DNA of 64,000 nucleotides from Scopulibacillus_A cellulosilyticus (GTDB lineage: Bacteria > Bacillota > Bacilli > Bacillales > Sporolactobacillaceae). This document shows, piece after piece, positions 16,117 to 24,496 of the stretch (position 1 is its first letter; each line of letters begins with the position of its first letter). The stretch spans positions 124,001-188,000 of the forward strand of contig NZ_JBHTCO010000014.1 of assembly GCF_042665295.1 (NCBI RefSeq), in the 5' to 3' direction. A model generated the notes under the pieces. It was not told the origin of the DNA and ran no database searches. It worked only from the letters and a program-made list of their open reading frames with translations. The translations under genes and the position numbers were made by a program.

Positions 16117-16145
16117 GGTATTGATACATTTATATGTATCAACCA
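16117..16145 (+). promoter_or_regulatory. Operator-like palindrome upstream of accD
   Basis: TTGATACAT (16121-16129) and ATGTATCAA (16134-16142) form a perfect 9-bp inverted repeat around TTAT, with flanking TGGT and ACCA extending the symmetry. No U-run follows, so it is not a terminator. It lies 27 bases before the accD start. It could be a repressor site or a translation-control hairpin; I do not recognise the regulator. Confidence 0.5.
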
Positions 16146-16168
16146 GTAATTAAGAAGGTGTATGTGCT

Positions 16169-17026
16169 TTGATAAAGGACTTTTTTGTAAAAAAGAAAAA
16201 ATATGTAACAATCCCTTCCCAAAAAATGAAACAAGAAGTGCCGGAAGGGATAATGAAAAAATGCCCGCAGTGCAAAAAGATTATGTATGCTAAAGAATTA
16301 AAAAAGAATTTATATATCTGCCAATCATGCGGTTATCATTATCCATTAACCGCTTATGAAAGAATTGAAACCCTGTTTGACGATGACAGCTTTAAAGAAT
16401 TTGATCGGGAGATGGTTTCGGAAAATCCTCTGAATTTCCCGGACTATATAGAAAAGCTGAATAAAGACAGAGAAAAAACCGATTTAAATGAAGCTGTGAT
16501 TACTGGTAAAGGCCAAATTAATGGTATTAAAACTGTTGCAGCAGTGATGGATTCAAGGTTTAGAATGGGCAGTATGGGTTCTGTTGTCGGAGAAAAAATT
16601 ACGAGGGCTATTGAACAGGCGATGAAATTAAAACTGCCGCTCGTTATTTTCACAGCTTCAGGCGGAGCGCGTATGCAAGAAGGCATGCTAAGCCTTATGC
16701 AAATGGCCAAAACAAGTGCAGCGTTAAAGCATTTTAGTGATGACGGAGGCCTTTTTATTACGGTCATGACGCATCCGACAACCGGCGGTGTAACAGCAAG
16801 TTTTGCATCGTTAGGTGATTATAATTTTGCTGAGCCCGGTGCGTTAATTGGTTTTGCAGGCCGAAGGGTTATTGAACAAACGATTCATGAGGATCTCCCT
16901 GAAGACTTCCAAACATCGGAGTTTTTATTAAAGCATGGGCAGCTGGACCGGGTTATTCCAAGGGATGAACTCAAACAAACGCTGTCAACCGTATTGTCTA
17001 TTCATACAGAAGGAGGTGAAAAATAG
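16169..17026 (+). CDS. accD: Acetyl-CoA carboxylase carboxyltransferase subunit beta
   Basis: Beta subunit of the carboxyltransferase that moves carboxyl from carboxybiotin to acetyl-CoA to form malonyl-CoA. The 285 residues fit the family. An N-terminal zinc ribbon has CPQCKK and CQSCGYHYP cysteine pairs (about residues 32-56). The crotonase-like core contains FTASGGARMQEGMLSL and THPTTGGVTASFA (about 167-215). The start codon is TTG, with AAGAAGGTG upstream. The stop codon overlaps the GTG start of accA by one base, so the two subunits are coupled. Confidence 0.95.
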   Translation: MIKDFFVKKKKYVTIPSQKMKQEVPEGIMKKCPQCKKIMYAKELKKNLYICQSCGYHYPLTAYERIETLFDDDSFKEFDREMVSENPLNFPDYIEKLNKDREKTDLNEAVITGKGQINGIKTVAAVMDSRFRMGSMGSVVGEKITRAIEQAMKLKLPLVIFTASGGARMQEGMLSLMQMAKTSAALKHFSDDGGLFITVMTHPTTGGVTASFASLGDYNFAEPGALIGFAGRRVIEQTIHEDLPEDFQTSEFLLKHGQLDRVIPRDELKQTLSTVLSIHTEGGEK

Positions 17027-18003
17027 TGGCACCAGGATTAGATTTTGAAAAGCCGATTGTTGAACTTAAGGATAAGATAAAAGAATTAAAATCTTTTATG
17101 GAAGAAAAAGATATTGATCTGACAGATGAATTAGAACGCTTGCAAAATCGCTTGAAAGAATTGAAAAAGGAAACATACAGCAATATGTCTCCATGGGATC
17201 GTGTTCAAATCGCACGTCATATGGACCGTCCGACGACACTTGATTACATTCCGCACTTATTTACTGATTTTATTGAATGTCATGGTGATCGTTTATTTGG
17301 TGATGATGAAGCCATTGTTGGCGGTATTGCAAGGTTTCATGGTATGCCTGTAACAGTCATTGGTGAGCAAAGAGGCCGTGATACTAAAGAAAATATTAAG
17401 CGAAACTTTGGCATGGCCCATCCAGAAGGTTACCGCAAAGCCCTTAGATTAATGAAACAAGCGGAAAAGTTTGGCCGTCCCGTTATTACATTTATAGATA
17501 CTAAGGGGGCTTTTCCTGGAAAGGCTGCTGAAGAACGCGGCCAAGGGGAAGCGATTGCCCGCAATTTATTTGAAATGGCCGGACTAAAGGTACCGATAAT
17601 TTCTGTTGTTATTGGTGAGGGCGCAAGCGGCGGTGCATTAGCTCTCGGTGTTACGGATAAAATTTTAATGCTTGAGAATTCCTGGTACTCTGTTATTTCA
17701 CCTGAAGGTGCAGCAGCTTTGTTATGGAAGGATGCCGGACTCGCGGAAAGGGCAGCAAAAACAATGAAAATTACTGCGCCGGACTTAAAAGAACTGAATA
17801 TCATTGATGAATTGATTCCGGAGGTTTTAGGAGGCGCCCATCAGGATCCTAAGGAACAGGCTAAGACTATTGATGAGTATTTATGGGGGGCATGGGAAGC
17901 CTTACATCCGTTTAACCCGGAAGAACTTGTAAAAAAACGTTTTGAAAAATATCGTCATATGGGGAAATACGGTGTTGCAAGCGATTTCATCCGACAAGGT
18001 TAG
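17026..18003 (+). CDS. accA: Acetyl-CoA carboxylase carboxyltransferase subunit alpha
   Basis: Partner of AccD in the alpha2-beta2 carboxyltransferase. The 325 residues are the standard length. A helical N-terminal segment (FEKPIVELKDKIKELKSF) leads into the crotonase-like fold. That fold carries the GQQRGRD-type motif seen as GEQRGRDTKENIKRNFGM (about 107-124), FIDTKGAFPG and GEGASGGALALGV (about 198-210). The GTG start overlaps the accD stop, with GGAGGTG just upstream. A terminator hairpin starts at the stop codon. Confidence 0.96.
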   Translation: MAPGLDFEKPIVELKDKIKELKSFMEEKDIDLTDELERLQNRLKELKKETYSNMSPWDRVQIARHMDRPTTLDYIPHLFTDFIECHGDRLFGDDEAIVGGIARFHGMPVTVIGEQRGRDTKENIKRNFGMAHPEGYRKALRLMKQAEKFGRPVITFIDTKGAFPGKAAEERGQGEAIARNLFEMAGLKVPIISVVIGEGASGGALALGVTDKILMLENSWYSVISPEGAAALLWKDAGLAERAAKTMKITAPDLKELNIIDELIPEVLGGAHQDPKEQAKTIDEYLWGAWEALHPFNPEELVKKRFEKYRHMGKYGVASDFIRQG

Positions 18004-18034
18004 TGCTTTCTTTTCTAGAAAGCACTTTTCTTAC
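18003..18034 (+). terminator. Intrinsic terminator after accDA
   Basis: AGTGCTTTCT pairs with AGAAAGCACT around TTTCT, followed by a TTTTCTT tail. The stem begins at the accA stop codon. Confidence 0.8.
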
Positions 18035-18058
18035 ATATTTTTTAGAGTTTAAAGAGGT

Positions 18059-18203
18059 TGTTCAAAAAGTCCGGGAAAAATAGCTGTCGAATTTCTGCGT
18101 CAGCTTGCTCCTCCGCTCCTCACGTATTTTAGGCATACGATCCGGTGCTCGGAGGCGGCGCTTCCTTGAACTTCTCGGCTCTTTTTGTCCTCCTTTTTGA
18201 ACA
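18059..18203 (+). repeat. 145-bp interspersed repeat with TGTTCAAAAAG terminal inverted repeats
   Basis: It is bounded by TGTTCAAAAAG (18059-18069) and CTTTTTGAACA (18193-18203). Inside are GC-rich self-complementary blocks, such as GTCCGGGAAAAATAGCTGTCG and the TCCGGTGCTCGGAGGCGGCG region. A diverged copy in reverse orientation lies downstream of cvpA. Short copies with only the ends occur before ytsJ and rplT. There is no coding capacity. It occupies most of the accA-pfkA gap and resembles a non-autonomous interspersed element. Confidence 0.75.
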
Positions 18204-18224
18204 TATATTTAAAGAGGTGTTAGT

Positions 18225-19184
18225 ATGAAAAGGATTGGTGTATTAACAAGCGGCGGCGATGCTCCGGGAATGAACCCGGCTATTCGGTCTATCGTTAGAA
18301 AGGCAATTTATCATGGACTTGAAGTTTACGGTATTTATCAAGGCTATTCAGGACTTATTTCCGGTAATATAAAACAGCTTGAAGTCGGTTCTGTCGGTGA
18401 TATTATTCATCGCGGGGGAACGATGCTTTACAGTGCAAGATGCGAGGAATTTAAAACTGAAGAAGGTCAGAAAAAGGGAATTGAGCAGCTTCATAAATTT
18501 GGGATTGAAGGTTTGGTTGTTATAGGAGGAGACGGCTCCTTTAGAGGAGCGGTAAAGCTGTCCGAACAAGGCATTCCTACCATTGGTGTCCCTGGAACAA
18601 TTGATAACGATATTCCCGGCACAGACTTTACGATTGGCTTTGACACAGCTTTAAATACAGTTATCGATGCTATTGATAAAATACGGGACACAGCAACATC
18701 TCATGAACGCCCATTTATTATTGAAGTAATGGGACGTGATGCCGGTGATCTTGCATTATGGGCCGGCTTAGCCGACGGTGCTGAATCTATTTTAATTCCT
18801 GAAAGACCGGAGGATATCGATGGCGTCATCGAACGAATCTATCATGGACACAAGCGCGGTAAGAAACACAGTATTATCATTGTGGCTGAAGGGGTAGGCA
18901 GCGCGGCACATGTAGCAAATGAGATTAAAAAGAAAGCTGATTTGGATACACGTGTTACTGTACTCGGACATATCCAGCGCGGCGGATCGCCGACAGCCTT
19001 TGACCGTGTACTGGCCAGCCGGTTAGGCGCCAAAGCTGTAGACTTATTGATAGACGGCAAAGCAGGCAAAATGGTCGGTATACAAAATAATCAAGTTGTT
19101 TACCATGATATATTGGACGTATTAACGAAAAAACATTACATTGATAATGAATTAATTGAACTTGTTAAAGAACTTTCTATATAA
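18225..19184 (+). CDS. pfkA: ATP-dependent 6-phosphofructokinase
   Basis: Commits fructose 6-phosphate to glycolysis using ATP. At 319 residues it is the standard bacterial length. Signatures are LTSGGDAPGMN (about 7-17), IGGDGSFRGA (about 101-110, ATP site), PGTIDNDIPGTDFTIGFDTA (catalytic aspartates near 127-129) and the regulatory-site arginines in GHIQRGGSPTAFDR (about 247-260). The glycine after GGDG supports ATP rather than pyrophosphate use. Pyruvate kinase follows after 17 bases, an operon as in B. subtilis. Confidence 0.97.
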   Translation: MKRIGVLTSGGDAPGMNPAIRSIVRKAIYHGLEVYGIYQGYSGLISGNIKQLEVGSVGDIIHRGGTMLYSARCEEFKTEEGQKKGIEQLHKFGIEGLVVIGGDGSFRGAVKLSEQGIPTIGVPGTIDNDIPGTDFTIGFDTALNTVIDAIDKIRDTATSHERPFIIEVMGRDAGDLALWAGLADGAESILIPERPEDIDGVIERIYHGHKRGKKHSIIIVAEGVGSAAHVANEIKKKADLDTRVTVLGHIQRGGSPTAFDRVLASRLGAKAVDLLIDGKAGKMVGIQNNQVVYHDILDVLTKKHYIDNELIELVKELSI

Positions 19185-19201
19185 TCGGGAGGAAAAATAT
19201 A

Positions 19202-20956
19202 ATGAGAAAAACAAAGATTGTATGTACAATTGGGCCGGCAAGTGAGAGCGTAGAAACACTCGTTGAGTTAATCAACTCTGGTATGAATGTTGCACGCTTA
19301 AATTTCTCTCATGGTGATTACGCTGAACATGGGCAAAGAATAAAAAATATTAGAGAAGCTGCTAAAATAACAAACAAAACAGTAGCTATTCTGCTGGATA
19401 CTAAAGGACCTGAAATTCGTACGGGTACAATGGCAACAGAAAAGGTTTATCTTGAAAAAGGTAAAGAATTAATTGTCTCGATGGATGATGTTGAAGGCAC
19501 GAGCGAAAAGATTTCCGTTACTTATAAAGACCTTATTAATGATGTATCACCCGGTTCAACAATTTTGCTTGATGACGGCCTTATTGAGCTTGAGGTCATT
19601 GGAAAAAATGACAATAACGAAATCATTACTAAAATTTTAAACAGCGGTGAGTTAAAAAGTAAAAAAGGTGTTAATGTACCGAATGTCAGCGTTAATCTGC
19701 CGGGTATTACTGAAAAGGACGCTAAAGATATTCTATTTGGTATAGAACAGGATGTTGATTTTATAGCAGCATCTTTTGTACGAAGAGCTTCTGATGTTCT
19801 GGAAATACGCCGTTTGCTCGAGGAAAATCATGCAGACATCGATATTATCCCTAAAATTGAAAATCGCGAAGGTGTCGACAACATTGATGAAATCCTTGAT
19901 GTATCAGACGGGTTAATGGTGGCACGCGGTGATCTTGGCGTTGAAATTCCTGCAGAAGAAGTGCCTCTCGTTCAAAAGCATTTAATAAAGAAATGTAATT
20001 TGCTCGGCAAGCCGGTAATTACCGCAACGCAAATGCTTGATTCTATGCAAAGAAATCCAAGGCCTACCCGTGCTGAAGCAAGTGATGTTGCTAACGCTAT
20101 TTTCGACGGTACTGACGCAATTATGTTATCAGGGGAAACTGCTGCCGGAGATTATCCTGTCGAAGCTGTAAAAACAATGAACCGTATTGCATCCAAGGCT
20201 GAAACAGCTTTAGACTATCGGGAAATCTTAAGCAGACGAAGTAAAGTTAACGAAATAACAATAACAGATGCTATTGGATTAGCCGTATCACATACAGCTC
20301 TTAATCTTGATGTTTCGTCAATCATTACTGCAACTGTGAGCGGCTATACAGCGCGCATTGTTTCAAAATATCGCCCAAAAGCCAATATTGTTGCGGTTAC
20401 AAGCAGCGAGAAGGGCTTAAGAAAACTGGCACTGGTATGGGGTGTCTTTCCGCTGATCGGGGAATATTGTAAATCTACTGATGAAATGTTGGATTTGGCC
20501 GTTGATCGATCTGTTGACTCAGGTCAAGTTAAGCACGGCGATCTTGTTGTAATTACAGCAGGTGTTCCTGCCGGGGAAGTTGGTACAACAAATCTTCTTA
20601 AAGTTCACGTTGTCGGCGGTACGGTGGGAAAAGGACAAGGTATTGGCCGCAGAACCGCAACCTCCGAAGTTTATGTGACGAACAATGCTGATGATGCCAA
20701 TCAAAATATGCCTGAAGGTGCTGTTTTGGTGACAAGAGGGACTGATAAAGAAATGATGCCTGCGTGTCAGCGTGCATCAGCGATTATTGCTGAAGAAGGC
20801 GGTTTGACATCACATGCTGCTGTTATTGGCTTAAATCTCGAAATCCCTGTTATTGTCGGTGTGCAAGATGCAACAACACTATTAAAAAATGGGCAAATCG
20901 TTACTGTAGATGCAGAGCGCGGAAATATTTATGATGGACATGCAAAAGTGTTATAG
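19202..20956 (+). CDS. pyk: Pyruvate kinase with C-terminal PEP-utiliser domain
   Basis: Final glycolytic step, PEP plus ADP to pyruvate plus ATP. The 584 residues include the usual barrel (MRKTKIVCTIGPAS at the N-terminus, LDTKGPEIRTG, IPKIENREGVDN near 220, MVARGDLGVEIP near 240) and an allosteric C domain. A roughly 110-residue extension resembles the phosphohistidine domain of PEP synthase and is typical of Bacillaceae enzymes. Its TSHAAV histidine lies near residue 538. GGGAGG lies close to the ATG. Confidence 0.97.
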   Translation: MRKTKIVCTIGPASESVETLVELINSGMNVARLNFSHGDYAEHGQRIKNIREAAKITNKTVAILLDTKGPEIRTGTMATEKVYLEKGKELIVSMDDVEGTSEKISVTYKDLINDVSPGSTILLDDGLIELEVIGKNDNNEIITKILNSGELKSKKGVNVPNVSVNLPGITEKDAKDILFGIEQDVDFIAASFVRRASDVLEIRRLLEENHADIDIIPKIENREGVDNIDEILDVSDGLMVARGDLGVEIPAEEVPLVQKHLIKKCNLLGKPVITATQMLDSMQRNPRPTRAEASDVANAIFDGTDAIMLSGETAAGDYPVEAVKTMNRIASKAETALDYREILSRRSKVNEITITDAIGLAVSHTALNLDVSSIITATVSGYTARIVSKYRPKANIVAVTSSEKGLRKLALVWGVFPLIGEYCKSTDEMLDLAVDRSVDSGQVKHGDLVVITAGVPAGEVGTTNLLKVHVVGGTVGKGQGIGRRTATSEVYVTNNADDANQNMPEGAVLVTRGTDKEMMPACQRASAIIAEEGGLTSHAAVIGLNLEIPVIVGVQDATTLLKNGQIVTVDAERGNIYDGHAKVL

Positions 20957-20960
20957 TAAA

Positions 20961-20989
20961 AGGGAAGGTATTAAACCTTCTCTTTTTTT
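20961..20989 (+). terminator. Intrinsic terminator after pfkA-pyk
   Basis: AGGGAAGGT pairs with ACCTTCTCT (one wobble) around ATTAA, followed by seven T. Confidence 0.85.
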
Positions 20990-21027
20990 ACATATCATTG
21001 ATAAAGAGAAGAATTGAAGGTGATGTT

Positions 21028-21450
21028 ATGGAGACAAAGTCCAGAATTGTTGCTCGTTATTCTGAAACAGATCAGATGGGTGTCATTCATCACGGCACCT
21101 ATATTAATTGGTTTGAAATTGGCCGTACTGATTGTATTAGAGAACAGATGGGGAAACCTTATAGTGAGATTGAAAAAGACGGGCTGATGCTTCCGGCGAT
21201 CCGCTCGGAAGTTAATTATAAGTCGCCCGCGAAGTATGAAGATTCGCTTATTATTAAAACAAAAATTGTTAAATATACAGGTATACGCATCGCATTTCAC
21301 TATGAGATTATAAAAGAAAACGATAAAAAACTTATTGCTGATGGATTGACTGAGCATTGTTGGACAAATTTAGACCTAAAGCCGCTTTCTCTTAAGAAAA
21401 TTGCTTCTGAGCTTCATGAAAAAATCGAAAAGGCTTGTAAGGAGAAATAA
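21028..21450 (+). CDS. Acyl-CoA thioesterase, 4-hydroxybenzoyl-CoA thioesterase family
   Basis: A hotdog-fold thioesterase of 140 residues of the YbgC/FadM type. The motif RYSETDQMGVIHHGTYINWFEIGR (about residues 9-32) includes the catalytic aspartate-region signature, in which TDQMG and HHGTY are diagnostic. The ATG giving METKSRIVARY is chosen because GAAGGTGA precedes it. An in-frame TTG 30 bases earlier lacks a site. It lies between pyk and fxsA, separated from fxsA by two bases. The substrate is not determinable from sequence. Confidence 0.88.
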   Translation: METKSRIVARYSETDQMGVIHHGTYINWFEIGRTDCIREQMGKPYSEIEKDGLMLPAIRSEVNYKSPAKYEDSLIIKTKIVKYTGIRIAFHYEIIKENDKKLIADGLTEHCWTNLDLKPLSLKKIASELHEKIEKACKEK

Positions 21451-21452
21451 AA

Positions 21453-21857
21453 ATGATGAGAGGGCCAAGGCCGCTATTATTTATTTTTATATTGGTTCCG
21501 GCAATTGAAATTTTTTTATTTGTTTTATCCGGAAAATATTTAGGGATCCCTTTAACCTTATTGCTGATTATTGCCACTGGCATTACAGGGGCTTGGCTGG
21601 CTAAACGGGAAGGTTTGCAAACACTTAAAGAAATACGTGCTGAACTATCCGCCGGGAGGCTGCCGGGGCAGTCTCTTGTTGAGGGTGCCTGTATATTGGC
21701 TGGAGGCATATTATTATTGACACCCGGCTTTTTTACCGATATTTGCGGTTTTCTTTTACTTTTTCCCCCGATTCGTAAAAAAGCGAAAGACCGGGTGATT
21801 AATTGGTTAAGAAAAAGAACGGCCAATGGTCGTCCATCATTTTATTTCCGAAGATAA
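21453..21857 (+). CDS. fxsA: FxsA family membrane protein
   Basis: A 134-residue cytoplasmic-membrane protein of the FxsA family (B. subtilis YtzA). In E. coli, overproduced FxsA relieves exclusion of phage T7 by the F plasmid; its normal role is unknown. Hydrophobic segments lie at about residues 6-24, 28-46 and 75-96. The conserved PAIEIFLF and LLLTPGFFTDICGFLLLFPP segments are present. AAGGAGA precedes the ATG. Confidence 0.9.
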   Translation: MMRGPRPLLFIFILVPAIEIFLFVLSGKYLGIPLTLLLIIATGITGAWLAKREGLQTLKEIRAELSAGRLPGQSLVEGACILAGGILLLTPGFFTDICGFLLLFPPIRKKAKDRVINWLRKRTANGRPSFYFRR

Positions 21858-21888
21858 AAACAGCTGTGAAGAACAGCTGTTTTTATTT
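21857..21888 (+). terminator. Bidirectional terminator between fxsA and ytvI
   Basis: AAAACAGCTGT pairs with ACAGCTGTTTT around a short loop, with T-rich flanks on both strands. It overlaps the ends of both convergent genes. Confidence 0.8.
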
Positions 21889-23028
21889 TTTAACCGGATG
21901 ATGACCAATAATAAAGTTCCATACACCCTGATAGACATTTGCCTGCGCTAATGAATTTAATATGACAAGTGTAACAGGACCAAGAACTAAACCTAAAAAA
22001 CCGATAAGCTTGAAGCCGATAAAAATAGCTATTAATGTCAGCAGGGGATCAAGATTATTTGAAGAACAACGAATTTTTGGTTCAATGAATGGCCTTTGAA
22101 TAGCAATAATAGCGTAAAGGACAGACAATCCTATTGTTAAAAAATAGTCACCAGCGAAAAATTCATATATGATCCAAGGGACAAATAAGAAACCTGTACC
22201 TAAATAAGGCATTAAATCAATAAATGCTGATAAAACGCTAATGGTAAACGCATGATCGATATTCAAAATAAATAACCCGACAAAAACAATAACGCCGGTA
22301 ATAGAGATAAAAATTAACTTAGCGCGAATAAGTCCCATAAAAGCTTTTCTTAAATCATCATAGACAGACTTAAAATAATGAACTGCTTTGGAAGGTATTT
22401 TTAATTTTACAAATTTGCCGATTTTGTACCGGTCTTTTGTTATAAAAAAGGCGCCTAATAAAATAAATATCGATGCAATTATAATTTTGGGCAAAGAAAC
22501 AATAAGATTGCTTAACCACTGAATAAGGGATGTGCCGAATTCTGCCAATATATTTCCAGCCTTTTTTCCAATGTCATCAATATTATTTTGAATCGATTGT
22601 TGTTGGGATTGGTTAAGGCGGTTAAATAAATGGGTTATATGCTCCCATAACGGGATGATTTTTGAGAAAAGAAATTTTTGGATGAACTGTACAAGCTTTT
22701 CGGCATGATCTGGGACAACATAAGTCAGGTAAGTAAGACCGTTAATCATTTCAAAAACAAACAGAAAGATTAAACCGGTAAAAACGCCATATATTAAAAT
22801 GATCGCAATAAATGCGGCTGCCCAGCGGGATAATTTGATTTTCTTCTCACAAATATTTACTAACGGATTAAAAAAGAATGAAATGATAATTGCTATTATA
22901 AAAGGATAGACAAATTCTCCTGCATAATAAAAAAATAATCCAATGAGAACAATAATAAAAGCCACCAGGGTCAAGCGGCACAAAATGTAAATGTATCTCA
23001 AAACAGAATTCGAATATTGCGGATTCAT
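21883..23028 (-). CDS. ytvI: Sporulation membrane protein YtvI (AI-2E transporter family)
   Basis: A polytopic inner-membrane protein of 381 residues of the AI-2E/YdiK family, near the 371 of B. subtilis YtvI. It has paired hydrophobic helices at about 15-80, a helical soluble insert rich in Gln/Asn (about 110-175), and five or six further helices. PYLGTGFLFVPW and GPVTLVILNSL are recognisable C-terminal motifs. The start MNPQYSNSV has GGGGG five bases upstream; an in-frame extension of 21 residues has no site. Its exact spore function is unknown. Confidence 0.88.
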   Translation of the reverse strand: MNPQYSNSVLRYIYILCRLTLVAFIIVLIGLFFYYAGEFVYPFIIAIIISFFFNPLVNICEKKIKLSRWAAAFIAIILIYGVFTGLIFLFVFEMINGLTYLTYVVPDHAEKLVQFIQKFLFSKIIPLWEHITHLFNRLNQSQQQSIQNNIDDIGKKAGNILAEFGTSLIQWLSNLIVSLPKIIIASIFILLGAFFITKDRYKIGKFVKLKIPSKAVHYFKSVYDDLRKAFMGLIRAKLIFISITGVIVFVGLFILNIDHAFTISVLSAFIDLMPYLGTGFLFVPWIIYEFFAGDYFLTIGLSVLYAIIAIQRPFIEPKIRCSSNNLDPLLTLIAIFIGFKLIGFLGLVLGPVTLVILNSLAQANVYQGVWNFIIGHHPVKK

Positions 23029-23171
23029 CGCATCCCCCTGTCGAATTTTTTTATAAATTGCACGAAAAGTTGAATACGAACTATAGGACATGTATATGAA
23101 TTTTTTATTAGTATATTTCTAAAAATTTACGGGTTATTTACATCTGTTTTCTAGATTATGTTGCATTATTA

Positions 23172-23200
23172 TTCACAAATGACACTAAATTGTTTATAAT
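23172..23200 (+). promoter_or_regulatory. Sigma-A promoter of citZ
   Basis: TTCACA (23172-23177), a 17-base spacer and TATAAT (23195-23200). It implies a citZ leader of about 100 bases. No convincing CcpC (ATAA-N7-TTAT) or catabolite-responsive element could be picked out. Confidence 0.7.
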
Positions 23201-23309
23201 CGTATATGTAATGACATTTAATATATTTTAGTTTTTTGTCTAAGCTAACTATTAAGTGCCTTTTATTTAAGGAATATGCGATAGGGATTTATATAAGGGA
23301 GGAGATATT

Positions 23310-24425
23310 ATGACAGCAACTAAAGGACTAGAAGGTGTTGTAGCTACAACTACGACAATTAGTTCGATTATTGACAGTGTTCTAAGATACAAAGGATATA
23401 ATGTCGATGAGCTGGCAACAAAATCCACTTTTGAAGAAGTTGTATACTTACTATGGCACGATAAATTACCTAATCAGAACGAGCTTGATACATTTAAAAA
23501 GGAATTAGCAGAAAACGCTGAAGTTCCTGATGAAGTCTTCCGGCAGCTGAAAGCCTTTCCACTTAATAACACTCATCCGATGGCCGTTCTTCGTACTTCT
23601 GTATCAACCCTTGGTATATTTGATTCAGAAGCAGACGAAATGAATGAAGAAGCGAATAAAGCAAAAGCTTTACGTATTCAAGCGAAACTTCCTACCATTG
23701 TTGCCGGTTTTGCAAGAATCAGGGATGGAAAAGACCCTGTTGCCCCGCGTAAAGATTTAAGTTTCCCAGCAAACTTTTTATACATGTTAAACGATAAAGA
23801 ACCGGAAGAAATTGAAGTAAGAGCTTTTAATAAAGCTTTAATTCTGCATGCAGATCATGAACTTAATGCTTCAACATTTACGGCGCGTGTTTGTGTGGCA
23901 ACACTTTCAGATATTTACTCAGGGATAACTTCAGCAATCGGTGCCTTAAAAGGACCGCTTCACGGCGGCGCAAATGAACAAGTGATGAAGATGCTTACAG
24001 AAATTGGCACTGTTGATCATGTTGATGAATATCTTGAGAAAGCGTTTGCCAATAAAGAAAAAATTATGGGCTTTGGCCACAGGGTATATAAAACCGGGGA
24101 CCCGCGCGCCAAACATTTAAAAGAAATGTCCGAAAAGCTTACTAAAAAAACCGGTGAACCTGAACTTTATGAAATGTGCGTCAAGATCGAAGACATCATG
24201 AAAAAGGAAAAAGGGCTGCTTCCTAACGTCGATTTCTATTCGGCGAGCGTTTATCATGCTTTGGGTATCCAGCATGATCTATTTACACCAATTTTTGCGA
24301 TCAGCCGGGCATCCGGATGGTTAGCTCACATTTTAGAACAATATAGTGATAACCGCCTTATCCGTCCTCGTGCGGATTATGTAGGTCCTGAAGCAAGAGA
24401 ATATACACCAATTGAAAATCGCTAA
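23310..24425 (+). CDS. citZ: Citrate synthase
   Basis: Condenses oxaloacetate and acetyl-CoA into citrate at the entry to the TCA cycle. At 371 residues it is the short Gram-positive type. The starting motif TKGLEGVVATTTTIS matches CitZ. Catalytic residues are the histidines in LHGGANEQV (about 217) and MGFGHRVYK (about 256) and the aspartate in NVDFYSASVYH (about 308). GGGAGGAG precedes the ATG. It is the first gene of the citZ-icd-mdh operon. Confidence 0.97.
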   Translation: MTATKGLEGVVATTTTISSIIDSVLRYKGYNVDELATKSTFEEVVYLLWHDKLPNQNELDTFKKELAENAEVPDEVFRQLKAFPLNNTHPMAVLRTSVSTLGIFDSEADEMNEEANKAKALRIQAKLPTIVAGFARIRDGKDPVAPRKDLSFPANFLYMLNDKEPEEIEVRAFNKALILHADHELNASTFTARVCVATLSDIYSGITSAIGALKGPLHGGANEQVMKMLTEIGTVDHVDEYLEKAFANKEKIMGFGHRVYKTGDPRAKHLKEMSEKLTKKTGEPELYEMCVKIEDIMKKEKGLLPNVDFYSASVYHALGIQHDLFTPIFAISRASGWLAHILEQYSDNRLIRPRADYVGPEAREYTPIENR

Positions 24426-24433
24426 TGTTTAAT

Positions 24434-24469
24434 GTATAACAGGTAGGGGGAGACCCCAACCCGTTATAC
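24434..24469 (+). other. Strong hairpin between citZ and icd
   Basis: Nested arms GTATAAC/GTTATAC, GGT/ACC and GGGG/CCCC make a stable stem. No run of T follows, and the icd ribosome-binding site is 14 bases further on. It may be an RNA-stability or partial-attenuation structure that separates citZ and icd expression. Confidence 0.6.
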
Positions 24470-24496
24470 GAGATTTAATAGCAGGAGGTATGTATT

